Shown: piece by piece, positions 24,735-34,364 of the stretch
Numbering within the stretch: position 1 is the first letter of the stretch
Layout: every line of letters begins with the position of its first letter
Assembly: GCF_003589595.1 (NCBI RefSeq)
Contig: NW_020654080.1
Span: 296,604-360,603 of the forward strand
Reading direction: 5' to 3'
Source: Hyposmocoma kahamanoa
Taxonomy: Eukaryota; Arthropoda; Insecta; Lepidoptera; Cosmopterigidae
DNA length: 64,000 bases
The notes under the pieces: generated by a model
Seen by the model: the letters and a program-made list of their open reading frames with translations, nothing else
Databases searched by the model: none
What the model was told of the DNA's origin: nothing
Made by a program: the position numbers and the translations under genes

Positions 24735-24875
24735 TGCGACCGCTTCGATTCCCGGTAGGACCAATTTGGGAAATGAACTTTTGTAAATTGGTTCTATCCT
24801 AGGGTGTTAATTCCTTTGCTCCTTTGCTCAAACCCGAAAGGGTTTGATTCTCGGTACACGGTAAACTTGAGAAAT
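24735..24875 (+). mobile_element. tRNA-like repeat fragments
   Basis: CGCTTCGATTCCCGGTAGGA, then AATTTGGGAAATGAACTTTT, then GGGTTTGATTCTCGGTACAC: two B-box-like motifs each followed by a GGGAAAT/GAGAAAT stretch. A minus-strand relative lies at 26600-26665. Confidence 0.4.
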
Positions 24876-24905
24876 TAACTTTTCAAAATTGTTACATGAA
24901 GGTCT

Positions 24906-24914
<9 letters not shown>

Positions 24915-24937
<23 letters not shown>
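24915..24937. repeat. (AC)n microsatellite
   Basis: A run of AC dinucleotides. Confidence 0.9.
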
Positions 24938-24969
24938 GTGCACATTCACAGAGTTATTATTATCAATTT

Positions 24970-26025
24970 TTCTTCTTCATCTTCTTAAAGTGCCAATTCA
25001 ATGCTGAATGTTGGCCGTCAGCTTCCTGGATCCGTCTCTATCAGCAGCCAATCGAAACAGCTGTTCGACAGAGGCAATGCCGGTCCACTCCCGGATGTTC
25101 CGCAGCCACGATTTCTTTCTTCGCCCAGCATGTCTCTTTCCCTGCACTTTGCCCATCATTATTAGCTGTAGCAGCGTGTATCTATTGTTCCTGATCACGT
25201 GACCAAGATACTTTATTTTGCGCCTTTTGATAGATGGCATCATTTTCAAGGACATATGAACACGCTGAAGCATGGTTTCGTTCGTGACCCGCTGTGTCCA
25301 ACCAATGCACAACATGCGACGGTAGCACCACATCTGAAATGCCTGCAGGCGTCTTGTAGTGTCTTCTTTTAAGGTCCACATTTCGCAGCCGTACATAACG
25401 TTAGGCCAGATGTAACATAAAATAACCTGAATCGGAGCTATATGTTCAGTTTACGACGGCACAAAACTTTCCTCATGTTGTTAAAAGAGGCTCGAGCAAT
25501 TCCTATCCGGGTCTTGATCTCCTGATCAGATTCCCATGCTTCATTTACCCAAGTCCCCTAATACTTGTACTGTCGTATCCGCTATAGTTCTTTCCCAGCT
25601 ACAGATATGTTAGGACTCAAATCCGGATTTTCGAGACCACCATGAACTTCGTCTTGTTTATGTTCATTGATAAACCGGCTTTCTCGCTACATTCATTATC
25701 CTTATTTACAATTGCTTGCAAATCGGTCTCCGATGCTGCAACGAGAATAGTCTGCATAACGCAAGTTGCTAACAACTTTGCCGTTGATCCTTATTCCCAC
25801 TTCAAGGTTTTCAAGCACCTTCGACATCACAGCCTCCGAGTAAATATTAAAAAGCAGCGGAGACAGGATGCAGCCCTGCCGGACCCCACGACAGATCTCA
25901 ACTTGATCGGTTTATTTATTTATTTAAACCTCATTCTCACCTTTTATCGTGGCCACTTGCTTCTCATACAGGTTACGAATGATCCCGACATCCCTACCAT
26001 CAAGACCAATGCCACATAAAAAGCC
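24970..26025 (-). pseudogene. RTE-like LINE fragment, RT to C-terminus
   Basis: On the minus strand, in order: GLDGRDVGIIRNLYEKQVAT (about 26005-25945), a short (AAAT)n interruption, VEICRGVRQGCILSPLLFNI (about 25900-25840), KTKFMVV (about 25650), then an open stretch 25396-24998 with YGCEMWTLKEDTTRRLQAFQ, WCYRRMLCIGWTQRVTNE, KRRKIKYLGHVIRNNRYTLL and GRRKKSWLRNIREWTG. RGVRQGCILSP is the RT motif B region, and the C-terminal 'MWCYRR...KYLGH...RR..WL.N' block is standard for RTE/CR1-like endonuclease-RT proteins. The 3' end is a GAAGAA-type simple tail (24970-24986). It is 5'-truncated and frameshifted upstream of 25396. Confidence 0.85.
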
Positions 26026-26046
26026 CAAGAGTTGTTGATATTATCA

Positions 26047-26240
26047 ATTAAATACATGAAAATATTGGAATATTTTTTTATGACGCAGGAGGTATTTGAA
26101 TCCACGGCCTGAAATAAACCACGTCCACGCTCTAACCAATTCATCGTCATCTGTGTGACGTCGGTGTGATTGTTCCAGGCCGTGGGTTCAAATCCTTCCT
26201 GTGGTTTAAAAATTGTATCCCCATATTTTCATGTATTTTT
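26047..26240. mobile_element. Inverted pair of short tRNA-derived SINE fragments
   Basis: On the minus strand 26150-26047 reads GGTTAGAGCGTGG (A-box-like), GGCCGTGGATTCAAATACC (B-box-like), then AATACATGAAA. The same B-box segment and tail occur on the plus strand at 26172-26240 (AGGCCGTGGGTTCAAATCC ... ATATTTTCATGTATTTTT). The two face each other head to head, so the transcript could fold back. Confidence 0.6.
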
Positions 26241-26398
26241 GAAATTGGTTATTGTCTGGATGTTCTGGATAGTTTCCCAGGGTGAATATCGTTGCATTGG
26301 TACTTATATTACTTTGAAATTCTATGTCTAGTTTGAGACAAGATAAATGCGGTTGTCTGACAACAGAAAACCCAGACCACAACCAATTTTTTGTGACA

Positions 26399-26590
26399 GT
26401 AGAGCTCCATTTACTGCTTGGCGGGTTCGATGATGAAGGGTAAGGGTGCTGGTGAAACTGCAAGCAAACGAGACTTGTCAACTTTATGTCTCAACGTGAC
26501 GGGCGCAGGAGCAGTGCTCAAAGTGGCATTGCAATTGTTACAGGTGGTCGTGTCGCTTATCATCAGGAGCATGACTTGTTCGTCCCGTAA
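26399..26590 (+). mobile_element. Repeat family B, copy B3 (decayed)
   Basis: Starts GTAGAGCTCC, includes GGTGCTGGTGAAACTGCA and GTCGTGTCGCTTATCATCAG, and ends GACTTGTTCGTCCCGTAA. The centre is diverged and partly deleted. Confidence 0.55.
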
Positions 26591-26599
26591 TTTTTATTA

Positions 26600-26665
26600 T
26601 AATAAAAAAAATTTGAAAAATTCATTTCCCAAATGGGTCCTAGCGGGAATCGAACCCGGGTTTGA
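26600..26665 (-). mobile_element. tRNA-like repeat fragment
   Basis: The minus strand reads GGGTTCGATTCCCGCTAGGA then CCCATTTGGGAAATGAA, a B-box followed by the same GGGAAATGAA stretch as at 24735. Confidence 0.5.
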
Positions 26666-27012
26666 TAAATTATTAAAAATCAGGTTAAACAACAAGATAC
26701 AACTGATAAAATAAATACGTTTTGTAAGTACGTTACTATTATTATTTTTATTATTATATTATGAGCCTATCTGTCCCCCTCCTTCCACACTTCTCTGTTT
26801 CGCGCTACTGAGATTCAGTCTTTTAGGCGCGCGTCTAGCTCGTCTCTCCATCGACGCTTTGGTTTACCGCGCAGTCGTTTCCTGTCTTTGGAGATCCATA
26901 CTGTGGTAGATTTCGTCCACCATGCAGCAGACGTGACCCGCCCAGTCTCACTTTAGTTTACCCGCTTGCTGACCCACATCGGCGTTAGTATAAAATTATA
27001 AAATAAATTGTA

Positions 27013-27171
27013 TCGAGTTCATGAGTTCGGGCCCTTTACATGTCCCATGGTCACGGTTGACTGAACCGACTGTCAACCGTGACCATGGGACCTGTAAAGG
27101 GCCCGAAACGTCGGTTTGTTTGAAAAAACAAATATACGCGATTTAAATCCGGAAAAATAGTTTCATTTCCT
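27013..27171 (-). mobile_element. Palindromic element, copy A1, with 12-bp target duplication
   Basis: Two 33-bp arms (27029-27061 and 27072-27104) are inverted with one mismatch around a 10-nt loop; each begins or ends in GGGCCC. Outside the right arm lie GAAACGTCGG and ATATACGCGATTTAAATCCG. AAATAAATTGTA occurs directly before (27001-27012) and after (27172-27183). Compared with A3 this copy is in the opposite orientation: its left end TCGAGTTC is the reverse complement of the A3 right end GAACTCGA. Confidence 0.8.
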
Positions 27172-27415
27172 AAATAAATTGTAGTTGTTCATCTAACCGA
27201 TATCTGGGATTTTATAATCCCTTATGTGAGTGACGAGCTTTGCCGAATAAAACCGAGAAATGCTAAAGTCACGTGTTATGCCCATTTCAGTAAATTCAAA
27301 TTCTAAAACGCTCCCCTGTAAACTTGTCAATTTCGTCATACGATACTTTACGTAAGGGAGGGATCGAAATAATAGTATTGTATGTACTTATTTTAATTTT
27401 ACCATTTTTTTTTAG

Positions 27416-27640
27416 ATGGCAAAACGTCGAGCGAGGAAGGAGGAATTAAAACCGATACAAGACATTTGCGAAAGATACGATACAAGGCATTACTTAAAAA
27501 ACAGTAGTTTTGTTGTCTTAGGATGTGATTTGTTGAAAATTACTATGCTACAACTTATTGCAGAAAATTTCTTAATACTGTATGTACCTGTTTGGTCAGA
27601 AGTGCCAATAAAGCCGGAACAATTGGTTATTTTGTTTTGA
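27416..27640 (+). other. Possible terminal exon remnant, unrecognised
   Basis: A 75-codon frame is preceded by a pyrimidine tract ending TTTTTTTTTAG, a plausible acceptor, and starts MAKRRARKEELKPIQDICER. I do not recognise the protein. It lies in the right part of the inverted-repeat-bounded segment and may belong with the remnant at 24372-24659. Short and unsupported by homology. Confidence 0.2.
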
Positions 27641-28097
27641 GATAGAGACTAATTTGATTTCATTATAACAGCGTACAAAGTGCAGTTTTTCATTTTAATT
27701 TTAATAAATATTTACGGCATTTTAAATGTAGCAGACCTGTAGTTTTATTCAAATTTAAAACAAAATATACGCCCTATATCTAAACACTACGTTAGATACA
27801 TCAATAAACTGGACCAACATATAGGTCTCCAAATTAGTTACAGCAAATTCACTTCTTGAAAGTTGTGTGGTATTTTGTTGCCCCATATGTTACAATTTCG
27901 ATGTACAGCAAAATTGCTGCTTGGTTTTGAAAACGCAATTGCTGTAACTAGTATAAAACCCATGTCAAACCAATTTTAGAATAATTTCGTCAATGCTATT
28001 TGATGGCTTTTCCGTTTATATACATCATACTTTAAAATTGACTTTCTACTAATTCAAATTAAAGAAAAATGATTTTGTAAATTACTTTTTCGGCCCT

Positions 28098-28284
28098 GGG
28101 GGTCTACTCTCGGCATCCGTCCGAAACAATTACTGCCAAATAAGCAACACTTGACCAAATGAACAGACGCGTGACGCGAATAAAGCTTCATACTTGACAC
28201 TTGTCTTTTAATTGTGTCGAATATTACTTATTTGACAGTAATTGTTTCGGACAGATATCGGACGGAGATCGAGAGTAGACCCCC
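28098..28284. repeat. 187-bp fold-back element
   Basis: The left arm starts GGGGGTCTACTCTCG and continues CCGAAACAATTACTG and AAATAAG. The right arm (28224-28284) is the inverse with about 11 extra bases. It sits 14 bp inside the right inverted repeat of the 4.6-kb segment. It may be a nested miniature element or part of that element's end. Confidence 0.6.
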
Positions 28285-28344
28285 TGGTGTACAGTCCTAT
28301 TTTTCGAGATACGACAAGATCGCTTTCCGGCGTCGATATGTTAA

Positions 28345-29629
28345 TTATAACACGTCTTACCAGACCAGAATAATTACTTATTGCGCAGCGCGTGTCGGCG
28401 CCGCGTCGCGGGCGGCGTCCCGCTGTCTGGCGCGGCCGAGTACAGTCGCCTGCGCAGATCTTCGAGATAACCTCACCGGTTATTATGTGAGAAGTGACTC
28501 ACTGTAAGGCATGTTGTGTTAATGTAGCTGCTTTTTAATAAATTATGCTGCGCTCTCTACATTATTGTTACTTACAAAACCAAAAACTGTCATGTCCTAT
28601 TATAAATGAATAGTATCTATAATTAGTTAGAGATATTTGGCTTGTCCGATATAATTTTATTATCCTATATAGGATACTGGATAGCAAAACCGCATGTGTA
28701 AAAAATCACAATAAGTACCTGAGGCAAATATTTTATATTTATTGATTTAGTGATTTCAGTCATATTACAATAGTAATTAGAAACAATATATCTAGAAAGG
28801 ACAAATCACTTTACAAATAAAATATAAAGTGGTAACTGCGCGATGGTTTTGGCAGTCTGTTCATCGTCATCATTCAGCCATCACTTTATAAGTACTTAAT
28901 TAAAAGTCAGACAACGCAAACGATGGATTTAGTACTCAATATAATAATGATTTTATATAAATATTTTAAGTAAAACTAAATTAATTCAATTTAAACCTTA
29001 CCAGAAAAATATTTAGATCTAAATACCCTGCCACACCATTAACCAACGGCCTGGAAATTGAATTTAGTGTCTAATAATCATGTGTGTGTATAATCAGGGA
29101 TCGGAATAAAAAGAGTTTTTTTACCTAAACTTCGGGGAACAGACAGAAAATGGAGACTGCCTTAAGATAATATTTTTAGGCCAGGACCTAAAAACATTGT
29201 CGTAAGGCAAACCTGTTCGGGAGTCGGGAAATCACTTAAGTACATTAAAAATTTACGTAATTGGGGACAGGCAGGTACGCTATATTTATCTTAACTTGGC
29301 GACACAGTGGGTCGGATCAGCGATATTGCGGACGATGGATTTTTTCACGATACCTCTCTAAAAAAATGTCAATCGAGAGATCCTATTGTCCTTATTAAAT
29401 ATTGTCATATCACATTTTGCCATAAATGTAATAGTTTAGTAGGAAAAAAATAAAATGTGTGTTTTTTGTATGGGACCATACCTTTATTGCCCCATCGTTA
29501 CAAAGTCAGTCGATCCGGTCTTGGAATCACTACAGACGTATTATTAGACCTGTCTTCTATAGATTTGCATACTAAACGCGCGCCCAAACCTGCCTATTCA
29601 CTACTTATATTTTCTGATGCGTATACATA
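28345..29629. other. No gene seen; GC-rich patch at its left end
   Basis: 28380-28465 is CpG-rich (CGGCGCCGCGTCGCGGGCGG) and could be a promoter or regulatory patch. The remainder is AT-rich without recognisable features. Confidence 0.3.
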
Positions 29630-29655
29630 AATATTGCATGACTCCATGCAATATT
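29630..29655. repeat. Perfect 11-bp hairpin
   Basis: AATATTGCATG and its exact inverse around ACTC. Confidence 0.6.
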
Positions 29656-29806
29656 AAATATTAAATTAGCTTCAATAATTAGTTCATTATTAGTTATTTT
29701 TTTAAGACTCAAAATATTTCAAATAATTTAATATTTTTGTTTTTTTATTTTCTTATTTTTAAGTTTTTAGCGGCTACGCCCTAATGGTTTTTTTATGGTA
29801 CCAAGT

Positions 29807-30028
29807 GAGGACACGAACAAGTCATCAGCTGCATTGCACGCCCGTTCATAACAGTTGCAGTGCCACTCAGAGCTTTAAAACACAAAGATCTGAAGGGCAC
29901 TGGCACATAGTTTGATAAATCTCACGTGCCTGTAATTTCACCCCCACGTAATGTTCGAAGCTCACATTACAGAAATCGGTAAGGGGGCAGTACTTTCCTG
30001 GACGAACTGTTCCACGAGGAGCTCTACT
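29807..30028 (-). mobile_element. Repeat family B, copy B4
   Basis: Reading the minus strand: GTAGAGCTCCTCGTGGAACA, AGTACTGCCCCCTTACCGAT, GAAATTACAGGCACGTGAG, AGCTCTGAGTGGCACTGCAA and CTGTTATGAACGGGCGTG, ending near GACTTGTTCGTGTCC. It is one of the fuller copies. Confidence 0.7.
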
Positions 30029-30284
30029 GTTTGAAAGGGGAACATGTATTGTAAATTTCGTTATGTACAGACCGCGGCACATCAAGTTTTACGTTGATGG
30101 ATCTCGTTCCGTTGCACTGGAGCCGACGTTCGAACAAAACTGTAGATGATGCTGTTGACTGTTGAAATACGGAGTACTGACAAAGTCGGCAATGTTTATT
30201 TTCGCAAATTGAGCTTCAGCGAACAACCCTTCGCTATAGAAACAACTGCTACAAGGAGCTGAGAGGTAAACTCTAAAATGACTC

Positions 30285-30358
30285 TCGTAAATGATACTAT
30301 TTAAATCACGCATATTTGTTTGTTTTTCAAACAAACCGATGTTTTGGGCCCTTTACAG
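30285..30358 (-). mobile_element. Palindromic element family A, partial copy A4
   Basis: The minus strand reads CCTGTAAAGGGCCCAAAACA, TCGGTTTGTTTGAAAAAC and GCGTGATTTAAAT, matching the right half of A3 with a few changes. GAAACGTC has become AAAACATC. Confidence 0.65.
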
Positions 30359-30654
30359 GTTGTTATATGAATATAGGTCTTTAATTAGGACATACAGTAT
30401 TAAACATGAACCCTGTAAGGGCACAGCAGTGTAAATTTTTAAGTACATTGTATATATATCCAAAGTTGTATTACAATTTATTACATTAAAAATATAGAAA
30501 TTACTACAAATAGTCAAAAGTAGAATTAAGTAAAAAAAATATAATAAAATTACATTATTTAAAATTAGCTAAATTCAAAATACAAGGATTATTACAAATT
30601 GTGAAAGTAAAATTGAGTTGTGAATTTGTATAATAGTTGATTTTAATTATATTT

Positions 30655-30966
30655 TAAAATAGTTTATCGTCAAAATATTCTTGAATTGTGTAATAGCATT
30701 TGTCAATTAATTTTTTTCTTAGTACTTTAATAAATTTGTAGTTGTTCTCGTCGTTTTTTATGTCATTAGGTAATTAATTTATTATATATTTTAATGACCA
30801 TTGCAAGACACTAGTTTTAATTTGGATGGCCGTCTGATTAAATTATTTTTATACCGGGACGGGCAGCGTCGAGATTGGTCTCCTTCTTTTAAATATAGTT
30901 CAGGGTGGCGTCTCACAAATTTGTATAGTTCTAAAACATAAATTACCGGCAAAGTCAATATTTTCA
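30655..30966 (-). pseudogene. Non-LTR retrotransposon RT C-terminal fragment
   Basis: On the minus strand: KILTLPVIYVLELYKFVRRH, PELYLKEGDQSRR, NNLIRRPSKLKL, a stop and frameshift, then IYNKLPNDIKNDENYKFIKV and LRKKLIDKCYYTIQEYFDD. These are the usual terminal blocks of Jockey-superfamily-like RTs ('Y(N)KLP...K.YY.I.EY'). About 300 bp of AT-rich trailer separate it from palindromic copy A4. It is 5'-truncated and inactive. Confidence 0.75.
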
Positions 30967-31009
30967 AACGCTTAAAGTGTGATTTACAGCTTGAGTTATT
31001 TTTAAGTTA

Positions 31010-31072
31010 GCCAGGATTCCATGGTTCCATGGACACGGCTGACTTAGCTATGACCATTGAATCTGTAAAGGT
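31010..31072. mobile_element. Palindromic element family A, decayed copy A5
   Basis: GGATTCCATGGTTCCATGGA and TATGACCATTGAATCTGTAA form an imperfect inverted pair resembling the centre of copy A1 (GGTTGAC...GTCAACCGTGACCATGG). Strongly diverged. Confidence 0.35.
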
Positions 31073-31794
31073 AATATATTCTAACAGGCTTTTCTATCGA
31101 TATCTATAGCTTCTTCTACCACTGCGTCCTACATCCGGTCAAATCACTATCCGTTTCATGTCGTCTTATTGACTAAACCTTGACAGGTCATTACGTAAAG
31201 TGCGCCGTAAAGATGTGATATATCATCAGCATCGTTCCAAATCTGTTTTATATATGATAATTACGAATTTTCACTTTTCCTATAGATTCCCGAGAATAAC
31301 GATCAAGCAATACGATCGTGAGAGCGATTTAAACAATTGAATGACTGCCGTGATCTAACCTCACTTACCTAATTCACGGTGATTCACTCCCATATACAAT
31401 ATAAATCTCTAACAAATTACTTATATGCTTATTCATCAGCATGGCCTTCACGTTCGGTCGTCAACCTGTAGAGGTTTATTTAGATTGACGATGTGTTCGT
31501 GTGTTCAGTTTAATGAGTTCTAACACTGAAACGGTAGAAAAGAACCTTATCGTGATGTCATATAGAACAAAATTGTAATGTCGTTACTAAATTCGTCAGA
31601 AATTACATCAATAGTGAAATACACTACGTCAAATATAAGCAGTTTCATTTTAGTAGAAAATTTATTTGCAGCTGGCTTGCAACCATTCTCACAATAGTGC
31701 CTACTCAAATTCATGATTCCAGTGGCAAAAATAAATTTGTACAGTCTTATGAAATTCATTAATGCCATATGCCCGAAACCTACATGCCGAAGAA
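31073..31794. other. No gene seen
   Basis: AT-rich; no coding exon or named repeat. The minus-strand 120-codon frame that begins in the next feature (31909-31547) is partly antisense to a LINE tail and is not accepted as a gene. Confidence 0.3.
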
Positions 31795-31895
31795 TGTTTC
31801 GAGATGTGGAGAGTCCCCAACTCGCATTAGGCCTGCGGAGTGCAGTGGAGAGATAGGCCCTCATCTTAGAAAAGAGCCGCGCCCGGCAGTGACAA
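31795..31895 (+). mobile_element. LINE tail ('GGCCAGCGTGG' family)
   Basis: GAGAGTCCCCAACTCGCATT, AGGCCTGCGGAGTG, GATAGGCCCTCATCTTAGA and GAGCCGCGCCCGGCAGTG occur in the order of the common family end ('AGTCCCCAACCCGCA', 'GGCCAGCGTGGTGGACT', 'AGGCCT..CTCAT', 'AGACCCGTGCCC.GCAGTGGG'). Confidence 0.55.
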
Positions 31896-32499
31896 GTGTA
31901 CGGATTCATATACGCAAACTATGCTTGGTTAAATATGCTTGCTTATTTTATTTTATTGTCAGAAAGAGTGGGCACTCTAACACTACGTAAGCAAAAGAGA
32001 TAAAACTAATGAAAAAATGCACCGTTACAAGGCGTTGATTCGTTTCCCGATATTTTCTCTTACCGCTACATCGCCGACGCACCCGTGGCTGCCAGACGTA
32101 TGAGAAATACTTACTAACATATGAAATACTGGCGCACTCTGCGTTAAAATAAGATGCATTCAAAACGCATTTGTTTTGCTTTGGTGTTAATTCAACCAAA
32201 CAAGTAAGGTTTGTAGAATACAAGATTTATTCGTTGATGAATGTAGTTAACAAAGCAGGTCTATAAGACATTTTACTTTTGATGTTGCGTGCATTAAAAT
32301 TAAATTATACAACAACGCAAATAAACAACAACAATTGGAATTTAACCAGAAAATAGGAAGTCAAAAATATAACATACAAGAGCTATATTTTACATTTTAT
32401 GTTATCAAGTTAAAATACAAGATAAAATTTCATCAATATTTTAGTAGCAATGAGTAACTAATAAATTATGTAATTTAATTTAAAATTGTCTACAATTTA
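31896..32499. other. No gene seen
   Basis: AT-rich; nothing recognisable. Confidence 0.35.
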
Positions 32500-32595
32500 A
32501 TTCTTTGACAGCGTCCGGTAATTTATTAAATAATTTGGGTGCTAATGCGAACATCGTTCTGCTGTAAAATTCCTATAGGGCGTAATAGGGTGGTG
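32500..32595 (-). pseudogene. Retroelement RT C-terminal remnant
   Basis: The minus strand encodes YSRTMFALAPKLFNKLPDAV then KELNC, the 'xPKLFNKLPxxIK' block near the end of Jockey-type RTs. Only about 30 codons remain; flanks are AT-rich. Confidence 0.45.
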
Positions 32596-33061
32596 TTTGG
32601 ACCGTATTTCTATTTTATTCCTTGTGTTTTTAGGATATCTAGTTTTGACTATATTAAAGTTGCTTAGATTATATTTCACATAAACACAGGTCGTACATAT
32701 ACATCGATGATGGTAGGGTTAATATCTTCAGTTTCCTAAAGTAGGTAAGGTACACAACTCTCTCGCTGACCAACACCAAACATGGCCCTGACACATTTCT
32801 TTAGTAGGTAGTTCTTCGTAGGTAGTAATTCTGTAAGGACAGCAAAGGACATTATAATTACAATTGATAGAACAGATGTTTGAGGATTCTGATAAAGTAT
32901 ATCATCTTTGTCATGGAGTTTGATTTGAGGGATTGGACGGTGCTCGTTTTGCCTTAAGAAATGGTTGTACGACACGCTGTCTCAACCTTCGAGGATGGAA
33001 AAAAAAGAAATAGGTATCCTAAGGTCTTGACTGACGGAAATGTATTTATTGTTGAATTTTT

Positions 33062-33461
33062 NNNNNNNNNNNNNNNNNNNNNNNNNNNNNNNNNNNNNNN
33101 NNNNNNNNNNNNNNNNNNNNNNNNNNNNNNNNNNNNNNNNNNNNNNNNNNNNNNNNNNNNNNNNNNNNNNNNNNNNNNNNNNNNNNNNNNNNNNNNNNNN
33201 NNNNNNNNNNNNNNNNNNNNNNNNNNNNNNNNNNNNNNNNNNNNNNNNNNNNNNNNNNNNNNNNNNNNNNNNNNNNNNNNNNNNNNNNNNNNNNNNNNNN
33301 NNNNNNNNNNNNNNNNNNNNNNNNNNNNNNNNNNNNNNNNNNNNNNNNNNNNNNNNNNNNNNNNNNNNNNNNNNNNNNNNNNNNNNNNNNNNNNNNNNNN
33401 NNNNNNNNNNNNNNNNNNNNNNNNNNNNNNNNNNNNNNNNNNNNNNNNNNNNNNNNNNNNN
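33062..33461. other. Assembly gap (400 N)
   Basis: Unsequenced bases. The open frames that appear to cross it are artefacts. The right edge falls within palindromic copy A2. Confidence 1.
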
Positions 33462-33582
33462 ATGGGACCTGTAAAGGGCCCGAAACGTCGGTTTGTTTGA
33501 AAAAACAAATATACGCGATTTAAATCCGGAAAAATAGTTTCATTTCCTATGTGTAACAATCGCGAAAACCTAAGAACTCGAT
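33462..33582 (+). mobile_element. Palindromic element family A, copy A2, cut by gap
   Basis: Begins ATGGGACCTGTAAAGGGCCC, then GAAACGTCGGTTTGTTTGAA, ATATACGCGATTTAAATCCG, AGTTTCATTTCCTATGTGTA and CCTAAGAACTCGAT. Nearly identical to the right part of A3. Its left arm would lie in the gap. Confidence 0.85.
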
Positions 33583-33711
33583 ATTATAACTATTTATTAC
33601 TATTATTAACTTAATCTTCACAGTTTTTATATTACAAGAATATATTTTCTGAAAATTATACTTATGGACTTCAAATTTTGTAACTTATAGAAATAACCAC
33701 TGGACATGTAT

Positions 33712-33760
33712 CTCCCCTAAAGGAGTAAGGCCATAGTTCGCCACGCTGGCGTAATGCCCC
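33712..33760 (-). mobile_element. LINE tail fragment ('GGCCAGCGTGG' family)
   Basis: The minus strand reads GGGGCATTACGCCAGCGTGG then CGAACTATGGCCTTACTCCT, matching 'CCGCATTGGGCCAGCGTGG' and 'GGACTATGGCCTAA'. Confidence 0.5.
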
Positions 33761-34364
33761 AATGTTTTCATTAACCTTAAGCAAGAAGTATTGAACATTC
33801 ACAAATGTACGGAACTTATTAAGAAAAGGCGCACAGAAATCGGACTCTCGACCGCTGAATTGAATAATATTAGTTGTTCCATTAGACTCAAAGCGTTTGT
33901 TGATTGAATAAAGGTTTTTTGTTATAATTCCTACACACGTGTTTACATACTGGTTAGAGGAAGTATCCTAGAATTGATGAAAGGCATAGTTGTTTCAGCA
34001 GATGGTAACGAGATCTGTAATTCGTCTGCTGCACACTTTTTCCTGGATTATATGCAAGGGCTATATTCCAGTAATAAGAAATAGCAAGCAAGCAAGCAAA
34101 AGAAAAAGCAATTAATAGATTCAGGTGTTACTTTCATTTAGTTCATGTTAATTAATTAATTTACTTACATTTTTATTAAGAAAAAGCAAGTACAATCTAT
34201 ATATAAAAGAAACGTAACAAACATAACTTTTTTTTACACAACCGATTTTTCGTATTCTCTTTATTCATATTACCCGAGATCCTAGTTTTGTATTTATTTT
34301 TTGTTTGTATTTGTTTTACATTTTTACATTGTTTTTCAAGTTGTTTTCACTTATATATGTCTAG
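33761..34364. other. No gene seen
   Basis: AT-rich with a short (AGCA)n run at 34084-34098. Confidence 0.35.

Larger units (their letters stand above)
23764..28340. mobile_element. Candidate inverted-repeat-bounded transposon, 4.6 kb, with nested insertions
   Basis: Positions 23774-23814 and 28299-28339 are inverted copies of one 41-bp sequence with two mismatches; it begins ATATCGACGC and contains GGAAAGCGATCTTGTCGTAT. TTAA occurs just outside on both sides (23760-23763 and 28341-28344), although the left side carries an extra 9 bp between TTAA and the repeat. Sub-terminal TACAGCAAATT-type motifs occur near both ends (24105, 27842, 27904). The interior holds an RTE fragment, SINE-like pieces, repeat B3 and a palindromic element, so the original element was smaller. 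No transposase was recognised. Confidence 0.4.

Noticed and set aside
24889..25202. Plus-strand frames of 101 and 64 codons
   Set aside because: They are antisense to the clearly recognisable RTE-like coding fragment on the minus strand.
31547..31909. 120-codon minus-strand frame
   Set aside because: Its first third is antisense to a LINE tail (31795-31895) and the rest has no recognisable motif.
32954..33559. Long open frames (up to 201 codons) on both strands
   Set aside because: They run through the N gap and are not real reading frames.
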